This document shows positions 18,662 through 26,856 of a stretch of 64,000 bases of DNA, one piece after another. Within the stretch, counting starts at the first letter, position 1. Every line of letters begins with the position of its first letter. Below the pieces are notes generated by a model. The model had not been told where the DNA came from and ran no database searches. It was given only the letters and a program-made list of their open reading frames with translations. This stretch comes from Pseudomonadota bacterium (lineage in GTDB: Bacteria; Pseudomonadota; Gammaproteobacteria; Burkholderiales; Methylophilaceae): the NCBI GenBank assembly GCA_020053735.1, contig JAGVMP010000011.1, positions 434,001 through 498,000 on the forward strand. The letters are read 5' to 3'. The position numbers and the translations under genes were made by a program.

Positions 18662-18757
18662 ATGCTCTGCAAGCCTTATGGATATTGGCTTTCACGCATG
18701 AATAACCAGCTTTAGCTGGTATATTCTGTGGGGACAACCCTTGCGGTTGCAGAGCAT
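18662..18757. repeat. Composite three-hairpin repeat, copy 1
   Basis: Outer arms ATGCTCTGCAA (18662-18672) and TTGCAGAGCAT (18747-18757) match perfectly. Inside are AAGCC-TTATGGATATT-GGCTT (18671-18691), CCAGC-TTTA-GCTGG (18706-18719) and CAACC-CTTGC-GGTTG (18735-18749). The same three loops on different stems appear at 41383-41480. It lies between uvrA and the convergent DUF456 gene. Confidence 0.75.
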
Positions 18758-18778
18758 CGAAATGATTAGTAGTAAAAA

Positions 18779-19270
18779 CTACTTGTAATAAGCATAAGCA
18801 AACACCGCCAGCATCGTTAGCACTAGCACAATTTTTATTGCCAGCGCCAACACGAAACCTAAGCCAGCGGCAATGCCCACTGCGGTTGCTTTGGTAGTAG
18901 CTTCTTTAGAAGTGTTTTTATGCGTAATCAGTTCACCAATAATGGCGCCGATGGCAGGCCCAATAATCAAACCAACAATGCCACCCGCAATACCCACCAA
19001 AGCACCTATGCCAGCACCCCATAGCGCATATTTGCTGGCGCCCGCTTTTTTGGCAGTAACCACTGAGGCGAAAAAATCCACCGCCCAAGCCATACCAGCA
19101 ATAGCACCTATGATGACCATGGTTAAAATACCCACCTGATCAAACCCACCATGCCAAGCGGCCAGCAACAAGCCCGCAAACACTAATGGCACACCTGGCA
19201 GCATGGGCAGTACCGTGCCTGCTATGCCAATCACAACCAATAAAACCGCAACGATTATTTGCCAATCCAT
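18779..19270 (-). CDS. DUF456 family membrane protein
   Basis: A 163-residue hydrophobic protein with a helix near the N-terminus (MDWQIIVAVLLVVIGIAGTVLPMLPGVPLVFAGLLLAAW), Gly/Ala-rich middle helices (GAGIGALVGIAGGIVGLIIGPAIGAIIGEL, with glycine-zipper spacing) and a C-terminal helix (IKIVLVLTMLAVFAYAYYK). The family is widespread and uncharacterised. It stands alone, convergent with uvrA and separated from mtgA by repeats. Confidence 0.9.
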   Translation of the reverse strand: MDWQIIVAVLLVVIGIAGTVLPMLPGVPLVFAGLLLAAWHGGFDQVGILTMVIIGAIAGMAWAVDFFASVVTAKKAGASKYALWGAGIGALVGIAGGIVGLIIGPAIGAIIGELITHKNTSKEATTKATAVGIAAGLGFVLALAIKIVLVLTMLAVFAYAYYK

Positions 19271-19320
19271 CTAGATTCCCCTTAACTTGATAGTATAAAA
19301 ACAATGCTTAAACGATAGGC

Positions 19321-19349
19321 CTGTAACCCGCATGGATGTTGGCTTACAG
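19321..19349. repeat. GCATGGATATT-loop hairpin, copy with GCATGGATGTT loop
   Basis: CTGTAACCC (19321-19329), loop GCATGGATGTT, GGCTTACAG (19341-19349); the stem pairs at 8 of 9 positions and differs from the stems of the other copies. Upstream of the DUF456 gene. Confidence 0.7.
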
Positions 19350-19356
19350 AGCATAT

Positions 19357-19507
19357 AAAAAAACACGTAAATAAGTTTGATTTCTGCGATGTAGTGCAAG
19401 GCGCACAGCGCGCAAAAACCGGAATGTACACGTTAGTACATGAGGATTTTGAGCACTGCGTAACGCCGCAATACGCGCAGAAATCGAATTTAGAACGTGC
19501 TTTTTAA
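19357..19507. repeat. Long imperfect palindrome, AAGGCGC/AACGC family, copy D (longest arms)
   Basis: Outer arms of about 32 nt (19357-19388 and 19476-19507) pair almost throughout with a one-base bulge. They share CGCAGAAATC, then ACGTG, then a T-run. Inside are CAAAAACC ... GGATTTTG and TGTAC ... GTACA. Core GCAAGGCGC and GTAACGC. The right arm covers the mtgA stop codon (19504-19506). Confidence 0.85.
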
Positions 19508-20238
19508 GGGAGTTCGGCAAAGCGCATCCTCGCCTGTATCGTCGCCGTTCGGCGATTCAAATAGCGCGTGCTGCGATGTTTATCGTAAAACCTTGGGTTA
19601 GGCACCATGGCTGCTAATTTTGCTGATTGCGTTTTGCCCAAACCGCCTGCGCTGGTTTTAAAATAATGCCGTGCCGCCGCCTCGGCACCAAACACACCGT
19701 TACCCCACTCAATCATATTCAAATAAAGCTCCAAAATGCGGCGTTTAGTTAGCATTTTTTCCAACATCAGCGTAATCACCACCTCTTCTGCTTTGCGCCA
19801 GGGTGTACGACTGGCCGATAAAAATAAATTCTTGGCCAACTGCTGACTAATGGTAGAGCCGCCTGCAACTAATTTACCTTTTTTAAGATTTTTCTCGTAA
19901 GCTTTCTCGATGCCTTCCCAATCAAAACCTTCATGGTGCTTAAATTTGCTGTCTTCACTCGCCACTACCGCGCGCTTTAGATGATTGGATATTTTGTCGT
20001 AATCTACCCATTTATGTTTCAGCTTGGCATCAGGATTGGTTTCTTGCATCACCTCTAAGCGATCATTCATAAAGCTGGTTGAGCTTGGATTAAATTTAAT
20101 CCACCAACAAATATGCAAAAACACCCATAGTTGATACAAAATCAAATAGGTAAAGAATAAGACAATGAGTCTTTTAAGCAATCCGCCAAAGCCCATGGGG
20201 GCTGCTTTTGGCTTGGTGTTAAATAGCCAGCGAATCAT
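19504..20238 (-). CDS. mtgA: Monofunctional peptidoglycan transglycosylase
   Basis: A 244-residue protein: one N-terminal membrane helix (LIVLFFTYLILYQLWVFLHI, about residues 26-46) followed by a glycosyltransferase 51 domain. The catalytic Glu lies in VVASEDSKFKHHEGFDWEGI; further GT51 motifs are GGSTISQQLAKNLFLS, RKAEEVVITLMLEKMLTKRR and ILELYLNMIEWGNGVFG. It polymerises lipid II outside the inner membrane. Its ATG overlaps the aroE stop (ATGA), so the two are coupled. Confidence 0.97.
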   Translation of the reverse strand: MIRWLFNTKPKAAPMGFGGLLKRLIVLFFTYLILYQLWVFLHICWWIKFNPSSTSFMNDRLEVMQETNPDAKLKHKWVDYDKISNHLKRAVVASEDSKFKHHEGFDWEGIEKAYEKNLKKGKLVAGGSTISQQLAKNLFLSASRTPWRKAEEVVITLMLEKMLTKRRILELYLNMIEWGNGVFGAEAAARHYFKTSAGGLGKTQSAKLAAMVPNPRFYDKHRSTRYLNRRTATIQARMRFAELP

Positions 20239-21071
20239 GCGTTGCGTAACTGTGCGATGACAGGAGCGGTTTGGGGTCGTACACCGCGCCAGATATAAAA
20301 CGCCTCTGCCGCTTGCTCTACTAACATGCCGAGACCATCTGCCACTTGCGCACCATTTGCCCGCGCTTGTGTCATAAACGGCGTTTCGCGACCGTACATC
20401 ATTTCGTAAGCAAGACTACTTTTTGAAAATATGATGTCAGGAACAGGTAATGCAGTATCTGTTAAACCTGCTGACGTTGCATTGACGATTAAATCGTAAG
20501 GCTTCTCAAGCGACTCGAAAGTGCTTGCTCTGGCCTCACAATCTTGTATTCCCATCACGAGTTCTAAGGCTCTTTCATGCGTGCGGTTAGCAATCACAAT
20601 ACTTGACGCACCCACTAATGAATTTAAAATTCCATGGGCGGCTCCACCTGCGCCTAAAATTAATATATGTTTATTCACAATCGAAAAACCAAGATTTTGC
20701 ACAATATCATTGCGCAAACCCACTCCGTCAGTGTTATCTCCGTGAATTTTGCCATTATTAAGAAATGTTAGTGTATTCACTGCGCCAGAACCTGAACTTA
20801 CTACTCTAGCACTCAGGCTATCGCAAATCTTGTAGGCTTCAAATTTAAAAGGCACCGTCACATTCGCACCTTTGTAGCCTTGTTTAATTAAGTCTCGTAC
20901 AGTGGCCTCAAAACCGTCCAATGGCGCTAATACTGCTTCGTAGGTTATATTTTGATTGGTTTGTTTGGCAAACTCTGCATGAATTAATGGCGACTTGCTG
21001 TGTGCAATTGGGTTGCCCAGTACAGCATAGCGGTCAACACCAATTAAAGGTTCGGCATATTTTTCTGTCAT
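20235..21071 (-). CDS. aroE: Shikimate dehydrogenase
   Basis: A 278-residue NADP-dependent enzyme of aromatic amino-acid synthesis. The N-terminal substrate domain contains YAVLGNPIAHSKSPLIHAEF (the SKS shikimate loop) and the catalytic Lys in GANVTVPFKFEA. The cofactor domain has the glycine-rich loop ILGAGGAAHGIL, and conserved NATSAGL and DGLGMLVEQAAEAF segments follow. It starts 4 nt after the rhodanese gene and overlaps mtgA. aroB and aroK lie 10 kb away in this window. Confidence 0.97.
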   Translation of the reverse strand: MTEKYAEPLIGVDRYAVLGNPIAHSKSPLIHAEFAKQTNQNITYEAVLAPLDGFEATVRDLIKQGYKGANVTVPFKFEAYKICDSLSARVVSSGSGAVNTLTFLNNGKIHGDNTDGVGLRNDIVQNLGFSIVNKHILILGAGGAAHGILNSLVGASSIVIANRTHERALELVMGIQDCEARASTFESLEKPYDLIVNATSAGLTDTALPVPDIIFSKSSLAYEMMYGRETPFMTQARANGAQVADGLGMLVEQAAEAFYIWRGVRPQTAPVIAQLRNA

Positions 21072-21074
21072 CCG

Positions 21075-21518
21075 TTAGTTAGTCCAAGGCAAGCCAGCAT
21101 GCTTCCAGCCATTAATCAAGGTCCGCTGTTTTTCAGCATTCGCTTCGCCTTCAAAGCCTTCCAGCATGTTAAACGCCTTGTAACCCAAGCCGCTCGCCAC
21201 TACAGCGGCATTGTGGCTACGGCCACCCGTGCGACACATAAATACGATTGCTTGGTTTTTATCTATTTGCGCTTGCAGCTGCGAGGCGAACTCTGGGTTC
21301 GCCACCATGCCTGGGTAAAACGCCCACTCGATATGTATGGCGTTTGGAATACGCCCCACCAAATCCAGCTCTGCCTTGCTGCGCACATCCACCAAAACAT
21401 ACTCCTGTTGTTGTAGCACCTCAAACGCCTCTTGCGGCGCAAGCTCACCAGCGTATGGCAAATTTTTTGCAGCAGCTCGCGCGGCGGCAATATTTAAAAC
21501 ATCGTTGAATTTTGTCAT
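21075..21518 (-). CDS. Rhodanese-domain protein
   Basis: A 147-residue single-domain rhodanese. The fold begins at ELAPQEAFEVLQQQEYVLVDVRSKAELDLVG and the active-site loop is CRTGGRS, with the nucleophilic Cys near residue 107. The end resembles GlpE/YgaP-type proteins (FNMLEGFEGEAN ... GWKHAGLPW). It may transfer sulfane sulfur to an unidentified acceptor. First gene of the rhodanese-aroE-mtgA unit, divergent from glnA. Confidence 0.92.
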   Translation of the reverse strand: MTKFNDVLNIAAARAAAKNLPYAGELAPQEAFEVLQQQEYVLVDVRSKAELDLVGRIPNAIHIEWAFYPGMVANPEFASQLQAQIDKNQAIVFMCRTGGRSHNAAVVASGLGYKAFNMLEGFEGEANAEKQRTLINGWKHAGLPWTN

Positions 21519-21610
21519 GACAAACTTCTCTGTAAAATTTCAATAAATTATAACGTGAATTTAATCTTAGCACTGCCAAGTGTCAGCAAAGTAACTGCGC
21601 ACTATAATAG

Positions 21611-21627
21611 TGCATTTTTTTGGTGCA
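21611..21627. promoter_or_regulatory. NtrC-type enhancer site upstream of glnA
   Basis: TGCATTTTTTTGGTGCA matches the NtrC consensus TGCACC-N5-GGTGCA at 10 of 12 defined positions. A weaker ATGCA ... TGCAT dyad lies 33 bp downstream (21644-21659), about three helical turns, the usual spacing of paired NtrC sites. The main site is centred about 110 nt upstream of the expected start of transcription. Confidence 0.72.
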
Positions 21628-21704
21628 CGCACATTAATTGCGCATGCAATATTGTGCATATTTGCTAAGTGAATGACTAAATAACGTTTTTTACTATTTT
21701 TTGC

Positions 21705-21720
21705 TGGCATGGTTCCTGCT
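21705..21720 (+). promoter_or_regulatory. glnA: Sigma-54 promoter of glnA
   Basis: TGGCATGGTTCCTGCT fits the -24/-12 pattern TGGCACG-N4-TTGCW with two mismatches and exact spacing of the GG and GC doublets. It lies 100 nt before the glnA start codon and downstream of NtrC-type sites, matching the nitrogen control expected from the ntrBC genes that follow. Confidence 0.75.
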
Positions 21721-21819
21721 AAAATAACGAAGCTAAAGTTTGTAGTAATAGTTTCAATTAACTTTTTTACTAACACTAAGTTTTATCTAATTTTGTCTAA
21801 TCGTCTAGGAGATTTTTTG

Positions 21820-23229
21820 ATGTCAGTGGCTAAAGTAATGAAAATGGTAAAAGATAACGACATTAAATTTGTCGATTTTCGTTTTACCGATACGCGCGGT
21901 AAAGAACAGCACGTGACAGTGCCTGTTTCTGCGTTTAATGAAGAAAAATTTACCGAAGGCCACGCATTTGATGGCTCTTCTATCGCAGGCTGGAAAGGCA
22001 TTCAAGCCTCTGATATGCAATTGATGCCAGATGCATCAACTGCGAATATCGACCCGTTTATGGACGAGCCTACCTTAATTTTAACCTGCGATGTAGTTGA
22101 CCCAACTGATGGCAAAGGTTATGACCGTGACCCACGTAGCTTGGCAAAACGTGCCGAAGCGTACTTAAAAGCCAGTGGCCTTGGTGATACTGCATACTTT
22201 GGCCCTGAGCCAGAATTTTTCATTTTCGATTCAATCAATTGGTCTGTAGATATGAGCGGTAGCTCAGTCAAAATCAACTCAGAAGAAGCTGCTTGGTCAT
22301 CTGCAGAAAAATTTGAAGGTGGTAATACAGGTCATCGCCCAGGCATCAAAGGCGGCTATTTCCCAGTACCTCCAGTCGATTCATTGCAAGATGTGCGCTC
22401 TGCCATGTGTATGACATTAGAAGCGATGGGCGTGCCTGTGGAAGTGCACCACCATGAAGTGGCTACAGCTGGCCAATGTGAAATTGGTACTAAATTCGCC
22501 ACATTGACGCAACGTGCTGACTGGACCCAATTGCTCAAGTATGTGGTATTGAATACCGCGCATGCTTACGGCAAAACAGCTACATTTATGCCGAAACCAA
22601 TGTTTGGCGATAACGGCAGCGGCATGCATGTACACCAATCTGTATGGAAAGATGGCAAAAACTTATTTGCAGGTAACGGTTATGCTGGCTTAAGCGATTT
22701 CGCTTTATTCTACATTGGCGGCATTATTAAACATGCGCGTGCTTTAAACGCCATTACTAACCCAGGCACCAACTCTTACAAACGCTTAGTGCCACACTAT
22801 GAAGCACCGGTAAAATTAGCTTATTCAGCTAAAAATCGTTCTGCAGCTATTCGTATTCCGTTTGTACATGGTGAAAAAGCACGCCGTGTTGAAGCACGTT
22901 TCCCAGACCCTATTGCAAACCCATACTTGGCTTTCTCTGCCTTGTTAATGGCGGGTTTAGATGGCGTACAAAACAAAATTCACCCAGGCGAGCCAGCAAC
23001 GAAAGACCTATACCATCTACCACCAGAAGAAGATGCATTGATTCCAACAGTCTGTTCTTCTTTAGAACAAGCGCTGGAATATTTGGATAATGATCGCGAG
23101 TTCTTAACCCGTGGCGGCGTGTTTACGGATGATTGGATTGACTCTTACATTGCATTGAAAATGGAAGAAGTTACCAAAATTCGCCAAACACCGCACCCAG
23201 TTGAGTTCAGCATGTACTATAGCTGCTAA
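21820..23229 (+). CDS. glnA: Glutamine synthetase type I
   Basis: From the ATG at 21820, preceded by AGGAG at good distance, the product is 469 residues, the usual GSI length. An upstream in-frame extension to 21709 has no family match and overlaps the sigma-54 promoter. Landmarks: [10 protein letters not shown] and [10 protein letters not shown] (metal/ATP site), [28 protein letters not shown], and the adenylylation Tyr in [10 protein letters not shown] (about residue 398). It makes glutamine from glutamate and ammonia and is the chief ammonia-assimilation enzyme. ntrB and ntrC lie downstream on the same strand. Confidence 0.98.
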   Translation: MSVAKVMKMVKDNDIKFVDFRFTDTRGKEQHVTVPVSAFNEEKFTEGHAFDGSSIAGWKGIQASDMQLMPDASTANIDPFMDEPTLILTCDVVDPTDGKGYDRDPRSLAKRAEAYLKASGLGDTAYFGPEPEFFIFDSINWSVDMSGSSVKINSEEAAWSSAEKFEGGNTGHRPGIKGGYFPVPPVDSLQDVRSAMCMTLEAMGVPVEVHHHEVATAGQCEIGTKFATLTQRADWTQLLKYVVLNTAHAYGKTATFMPKPMFGDNGSGMHVHQSVWKDGKNLFAGNGYAGLSDFALFYIGGIIKHARALNAITNPGTNSYKRLVPHYEAPVKLAYSAKNRSAAIRIPFVHGEKARRVEARFPDPIANPYLAFSALLMAGLDGVQNKIHPGEPATKDLYHLPPEEDALIPTVCSSLEQALEYLDNDREFLTRGGVFTDDWIDSYIALKMEEVTKIRQTPHPVEFSMYYSC

Positions 23230-23282
23230 ACCTAGTTATGGTAATGCACTAAAAAGGGGCGGCGCGAGCTGTCCCATTTGAG

Positions 23283-23307
23283 AAAAGACAGCTTAGGCTG
23301 TCTTTTT
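23283..23307 (+). terminator. Intrinsic terminator of glnA
   Basis: AAAAGACAGC-TTAG-GCTGTCTTTT (23283-23306) followed by more T. It stands about 50 nt after the glnA stop codon and separates it from the DUF4124 gene. Confidence 0.9.
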
Positions 23308-23423
23308 TTATCTGGCTTGCGCTTGTTGCAACTTTTACACATATTCCTTTTCAAACAATTTCAGTCAACCATAATAGCTAATACTTCGTTGCATACTATA
23401 ACAGTCTCATCTAAACTATTGCC

Positions 23424-23960
23424 ATGACTACGAATTTTTTTACTAAAACCAGTTTTACTTTTTTAAGCATTTTATTTGCGGCATTTTTATTGCCACAATT
23501 TGCGCTTGCTGAAATTTATAAACATGTCGATGCAGACGGTCGTATTACCTACTCCAACGTCAAAATTAAGGGCGCTAAAAAACTGGACTTAGAGCCTGCA
23601 GACACTAGCTTCGGCACAGGGGGCAAAACTGATGGCGGTGAAGCTAAGCGCGCACCAGCCACACGTACAGCCACACCAGCAGGCTTTCCCAAGGTAGATG
23701 CTAACACGCAGAGCCAGCGTGATAGTAAACGCAAGGATATTTTACAAAGTGAACTAGATACAGAAAGAAAAGCGCTAGAAGATGCTAAAAAAGCTTATGC
23801 AGAAGGTGAGTCGAAGCCTGAAGTTTATAGAACAAAAGACGGGAAAACTCTAAGAAATGTACCTAAATTCGAAGAGAAAATGAAGAGCCTACAAGCGGAA
23901 GTAGATGCGCACCAACGCAATATTGAGCTTTTAGAAAGGGAAATTAGCAATATTAATTAG
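23424..23960 (+). CDS. DUF4124 periplasmic protein
   Basis: A 178-residue protein: signal peptide (about residues 1-29, ending FALA), then a DUF4124 domain (EIYKHVDADGRITYSN, common in exported proteobacterial proteins), a basic/Thr/Pro linker and a C-terminal coiled coil (KRKDILQSELDTERKALEDAK ... AHQRNIELLEREISNI). The role is unknown. It lies between glnA and ntrB with its own downstream hairpin, so it need not be part of the nitrogen regulon. Confidence 0.88.
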   Translation: MTTNFFTKTSFTFLSILFAAFLLPQFALAEIYKHVDADGRITYSNVKIKGAKKLDLEPADTSFGTGGKTDGGEAKRAPATRTATPAGFPKVDANTQSQRDSKRKDILQSELDTERKALEDAKKAYAEGESKPEVYRTKDGKTLRNVPKFEEKMKSLQAEVDAHQRNIELLEREISNIN

Positions 23961-23984
23961 CTGATTTTTTGGTATTACGACGTT

Positions 23985-24016
23985 GATAGCCAGCCTAAAA
24001 AGCTGGCTTATCTTTT
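23985..24016 (+). terminator. Intrinsic terminator after the DUF4124 gene
   Basis: GATAGCCAGC-CTAAAAA-GCTGGCTTATC (23985-24012) followed by TTTT. It lies between the DUF4124 stop codon and ntrB. Confidence 0.75.
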
Positions 24017-24073
24017 GCTTAAGCATTTAGTATACAAACAAGCAAAATGTCAATTGCTATACAATCTTAAGCT

Positions 24074-25168
24074 ATGGTTCAAAATATTCCATCTGGTTAT
24101 ACTGGTTTAGAGTACCTTGCCACTACGGTGATACTGCTAAATAAATCACATCAAGTGATTTATGCCAATCCCAGCGCAGAGATTTTATTTGCGCTAAGTG
24201 CCACACAAATTCATAACAGCCATATTTCAGAAGTTTTTTTACATTGCGAAATTTTGCAAATGGCTATTGATAACGCGGTTAAAAATGATAGCCCATATCG
24301 CGAACATGAATTTGCCATTACCACCGTACGCCAGCAATCGTTTGCTGTCACTTGCACGGTTACACCAGTTAGTATGGGTGATGCCGCGTTATTGCTCGAG
24401 TTTCAGCAAATGGATCAACAACTGCGTATTGCACGTGAGGAACGCATGCTGATTCAACAACAGGCCAACTCTGAACTGTTGAGGAACTTAGCACACGAAA
24501 TTCGCAACCCATTAGGCGGCTTGCGTGGTGCAGCGCAATTACTCGAACACGAACTACCACAACCTAATTTGCGCGAATATACACAAGTAATTATCAAAGA
24601 GGCTGACCGACTACAAAGCCTAATGGATAGACTACTCGTGCCGCACCGTGTGCCAAAATATGAGCCCACAAATATCCACGAGGTATTAGAACGTGTGCGC
24701 AGCTTGCTGTTAGCCGAATCACCCAATAATATTAAAGTGCGACGTGATTATGATACTAGTTTACCCGAGTTAATTGGTGACCGCGAAAAACTGATACAAA
24801 CTGTGCTGAACATTGCGCGCAACGCAGTGCAAGCCATGCAGTCTAACGGAACTGCAAATGCAGAAGTTATTCTAAGAACGCGTGCTGAGCGGCAAGTAAC
24901 ACTCGCCAAAAAACGCTATCGGGTAGCAATTAAATTGCAAATTAGTGATAACGGCCCAGGCATTCCAGTAGATATCCGCGATAAAATATTTTATCCGCTG
25001 GTGTCTGGTCGCGAAGGTGGTAGCGGCTTAGGGCTTGCCTTGGCACAAACCTTTATAACGCAGCACCATGGCATGATAGATTGCGAAAGCCAGCCTGGTA
25101 ACACCACGTTTACCATCTTGCTGCCTGTAGAAAGTACCGTTTTTAAACATGCCATTATTCAACAGTAA
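24074..25168 (+). CDS. ntrB: Nitrogen-regulation sensor kinase NtrB
   Basis: A 364-residue cytoplasmic kinase (also called GlnL). A PAS domain occupies about residues 10-115 (LNKSHQVIYANPSAEILFAL). The HisKA domain carries LLRNLAHEIRNPLGGLRGAA with the phospho-accepting His near residue 141. The ATPase domain has the N box (LIQTVLNIARNAVQAM) and G boxes (ISDNGPGIP, GREGGSGLGLALAQ). It phosphorylates NtrC under nitrogen limitation, normally under PII control. ntrC follows 43 nt downstream. Confidence 0.96.
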   Translation: MVQNIPSGYTGLEYLATTVILLNKSHQVIYANPSAEILFALSATQIHNSHISEVFLHCEILQMAIDNAVKNDSPYREHEFAITTVRQQSFAVTCTVTPVSMGDAALLLEFQQMDQQLRIAREERMLIQQQANSELLRNLAHEIRNPLGGLRGAAQLLEHELPQPNLREYTQVIIKEADRLQSLMDRLLVPHRVPKYEPTNIHEVLERVRSLLLAESPNNIKVRRDYDTSLPELIGDREKLIQTVLNIARNAVQAMQSNGTANAEVILRTRAERQVTLAKKRYRVAIKLQISDNGPGIPVDIRDKIFYPLVSGREGGSGLGLALAQTFITQHHGMIDCESQPGNTTFTILLPVESTVFKHAIIQQ

Positions 25169-25211
25169 CCCAGATATTTATAAATATTACGCACATACTT
25201 AAGAGAGCACG

Positions 25212-26600
25212 ATGAAACCAATTTGGATTTTAGACGACGATAAATCAATTCGCTGGGTGTTTGAAAAAGCACTAGCTCGCACCGATTTAGAATTTAAAAC
25301 GTTTTCATCTGTGGCTGAGGCGCTTAATGCCTTAAATCGCGAACAACCACAAGTGGTAGTAAGCGACATTCGCATGCCTAACGGCTCTGGGCTTGATTTT
25401 TTGGCAGAAATTAAACAAAAATATCCTGATATCCCTGTAATTATCATGACTGCGTATTCCGATCTTGAAAGCGCTGTAGCAGCGTTTCAAGGTGGTGCAT
25501 TTGAGTATTTAGCTAAACCATTTGATGTCGATCAGGCAATTGACGTCATTAAGCGTGCGGTTGAAGAAAGTATGCGTCAGGCCGTGGATAATGTGACGCT
25601 GGAGGAGACTCCAGAAATCATCGGCCAAGCACCCGCCATGCAAGAAGTTTTCCGTGCCATTGGCCGCTTAAGCCGCTCACATGCCACTGTGTTGATTAAC
25701 GGTGAATCGGGTAGTGGTAAGGAACTGGTCGCGAGCGCTTTGCATAGGCACAGCCCTCGCGCTGAAAAACCGTTTATTGCCATCAATACTGCAGCGATTC
25801 CTAAAGATTTATTAGAGTCTGAATTGTTTGGCCATGAGCGTGGTGCGTTTACTGGTGCAGCTGCCGCACGGCGTGGTCGTTTTGAACAAGCTGATAATGG
25901 AACACTTTTTTTAGATGAGATAGGCGACATGCCCGCAGATTTGCAGACGCGACTTTTAAGGGTGTTGAGTGATGGTCAATTTTATCGCGTTGGTGGTCAC
26001 CAACCTCTTAAAGTGAATGTACGTGTGATTGCTGCCACACATCAGGATCTAGAAGAGCGCGTGAAACTGGGATTATTTCGAGAAGACTTATTTCATAGGC
26101 TTAACGTCATCAGGCTGCGCTTACCGCCACTGCGTGAACGCCGCGAGGATATTCCACACCTCACCAAACACTTTCTTGCGCACAGCGCGCTGGAACTGGG
26201 CGTAGAGCCTAAACAGCTCTCAGCAGCGGCATTACGCTATTTAACAGCAGTCAACTGGAGTGGTAATGTACGCCAGCTAGAAAATGTATGCCATTGGCTG
26301 ACAGTGATGGCACCAGGGCAAAGTGTGGATGTAGCCGATTTGCCACCTGAGCTAAAAGAAGACACTGCAAAAGCATCCAGTGCACAATCTTGGCAGGAGG
26401 CCCTAGCTGCAGAAGTTGCTGATGCCCTAAATCGGGGTGAACAGAATGTATTAGATGCACGCGCTAAAGATTTTGAACGCGTGATGATAATGAAGGCCTT
26501 ACAACACACAGATGGCAGACGCATAGAAGCGGCTAACCAACTAGGCATGGGACGCAATACGCTGACGCGTAAAATTCAGGAGCTAAAGATAGAGGAGTAG
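25212..26600 (+). CDS. ntrC: Sigma-54-dependent response regulator NtrC
   Basis: A 462-residue activator (also called GlnG). The receiver domain has the phospho-Asp in VVVSDIRMPNGSG (about residue 54) and Lys in LAKPFD. The AAA+ domain has Walker A GESGSGKE (about 165-172), the sigma-54-contacting GAFTGA loop (about 211-216) and Walker B TLFLDEIGDMP. A Fis-type helix-turn-helix ends the protein (RRIEAANQLGMGRNTLTRKIQEL). It should act on the enhancer sites upstream of glnA 3.5 kb away. GAGAGCACG precedes the ATG. Confidence 0.97.
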   Translation: MKPIWILDDDKSIRWVFEKALARTDLEFKTFSSVAEALNALNREQPQVVVSDIRMPNGSGLDFLAEIKQKYPDIPVIIMTAYSDLESAVAAFQGGAFEYLAKPFDVDQAIDVIKRAVEESMRQAVDNVTLEETPEIIGQAPAMQEVFRAIGRLSRSHATVLINGESGSGKELVASALHRHSPRAEKPFIAINTAAIPKDLLESELFGHERGAFTGAAAARRGRFEQADNGTLFLDEIGDMPADLQTRLLRVLSDGQFYRVGGHQPLKVNVRVIAATHQDLEERVKLGLFREDLFHRLNVIRLRLPPLRERREDIPHLTKHFLAHSALELGVEPKQLSAAALRYLTAVNWSGNVRQLENVCHWLTVMAPGQSVDVADLPPELKEDTAKASSAQSWQEALAAEVADALNRGEQNVLDARAKDFERVMIMKALQHTDGRRIEAANQLGMGRNTLTRKIQELKIEE

Positions 26601-26601
26601 T

Positions 26602-26710
26602 TGTCTTTGCGAGAAATGCAATAACAAAGCAATCCAAAACATCATCACTAAAACTACTAGTTTTGCAAACAACTTAAAACCATGGATTGCCGCGCTGCGC
26701 TCGCAATGAC
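26602..26710. repeat. REP-like doublet downstream of ntrC
   Basis: GTCTTTGCGAG ... AAGCAATCC at the left faces GGATTGCCGC ... CTCGCAATGAC at the right. This is the same family as 9543-9621, found at both ends of the GIY-YIG gene island. Confidence 0.8.
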
Positions 26711-26803
26711 GCATGGTTGTCATTGCGAGGAATGAAATGACGCATGGTTGTCATTGCGAGGAATGAAATGGCGCATGGTTGTCATTGCGAGGAATGAAAT
26801 GAC
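26711..26803. repeat. Three tandem 31-bp copies of a half REP unit
   Basis: The unit GCATGGTTGTCATTGCGAGG plus AATGAAATGAC is repeated three times (starts 26711, 26742, 26773) with one change (GAC to GGC at the second junction). The last copy runs on into GAAGCAATCC. There are no spacers. Confidence 0.9.
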
Positions 26804-26817
26804 GAAGCAATCCAAAC

Positions 26818-26856
26818 ACTCACTCACTCACTCACTCAATTAATTAATTAATTAAA
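26818..26856. repeat. Two adjoining tetranucleotide microsatellites
   Basis: A run of ACTC units (to about 26838) is followed directly by AATT units (about 26839-26856). The AATT run overlaps the 3' end and stop codon (26852-26854) of the GIY-YIG gene. Such runs are prone to length change by slippage. Confidence 0.9.

Noticed and set aside
16203-18737. Long open frames antisense to uvrA
   Set aside because: They lack ribosome sites and family matches and are explained by the codon use of uvrA.
26711-26803. Regularly spaced repeats resembling a CRISPR array
   Set aside because: The 31-bp units are directly adjacent with no spacers, are half REP units, and no cas genes are present.
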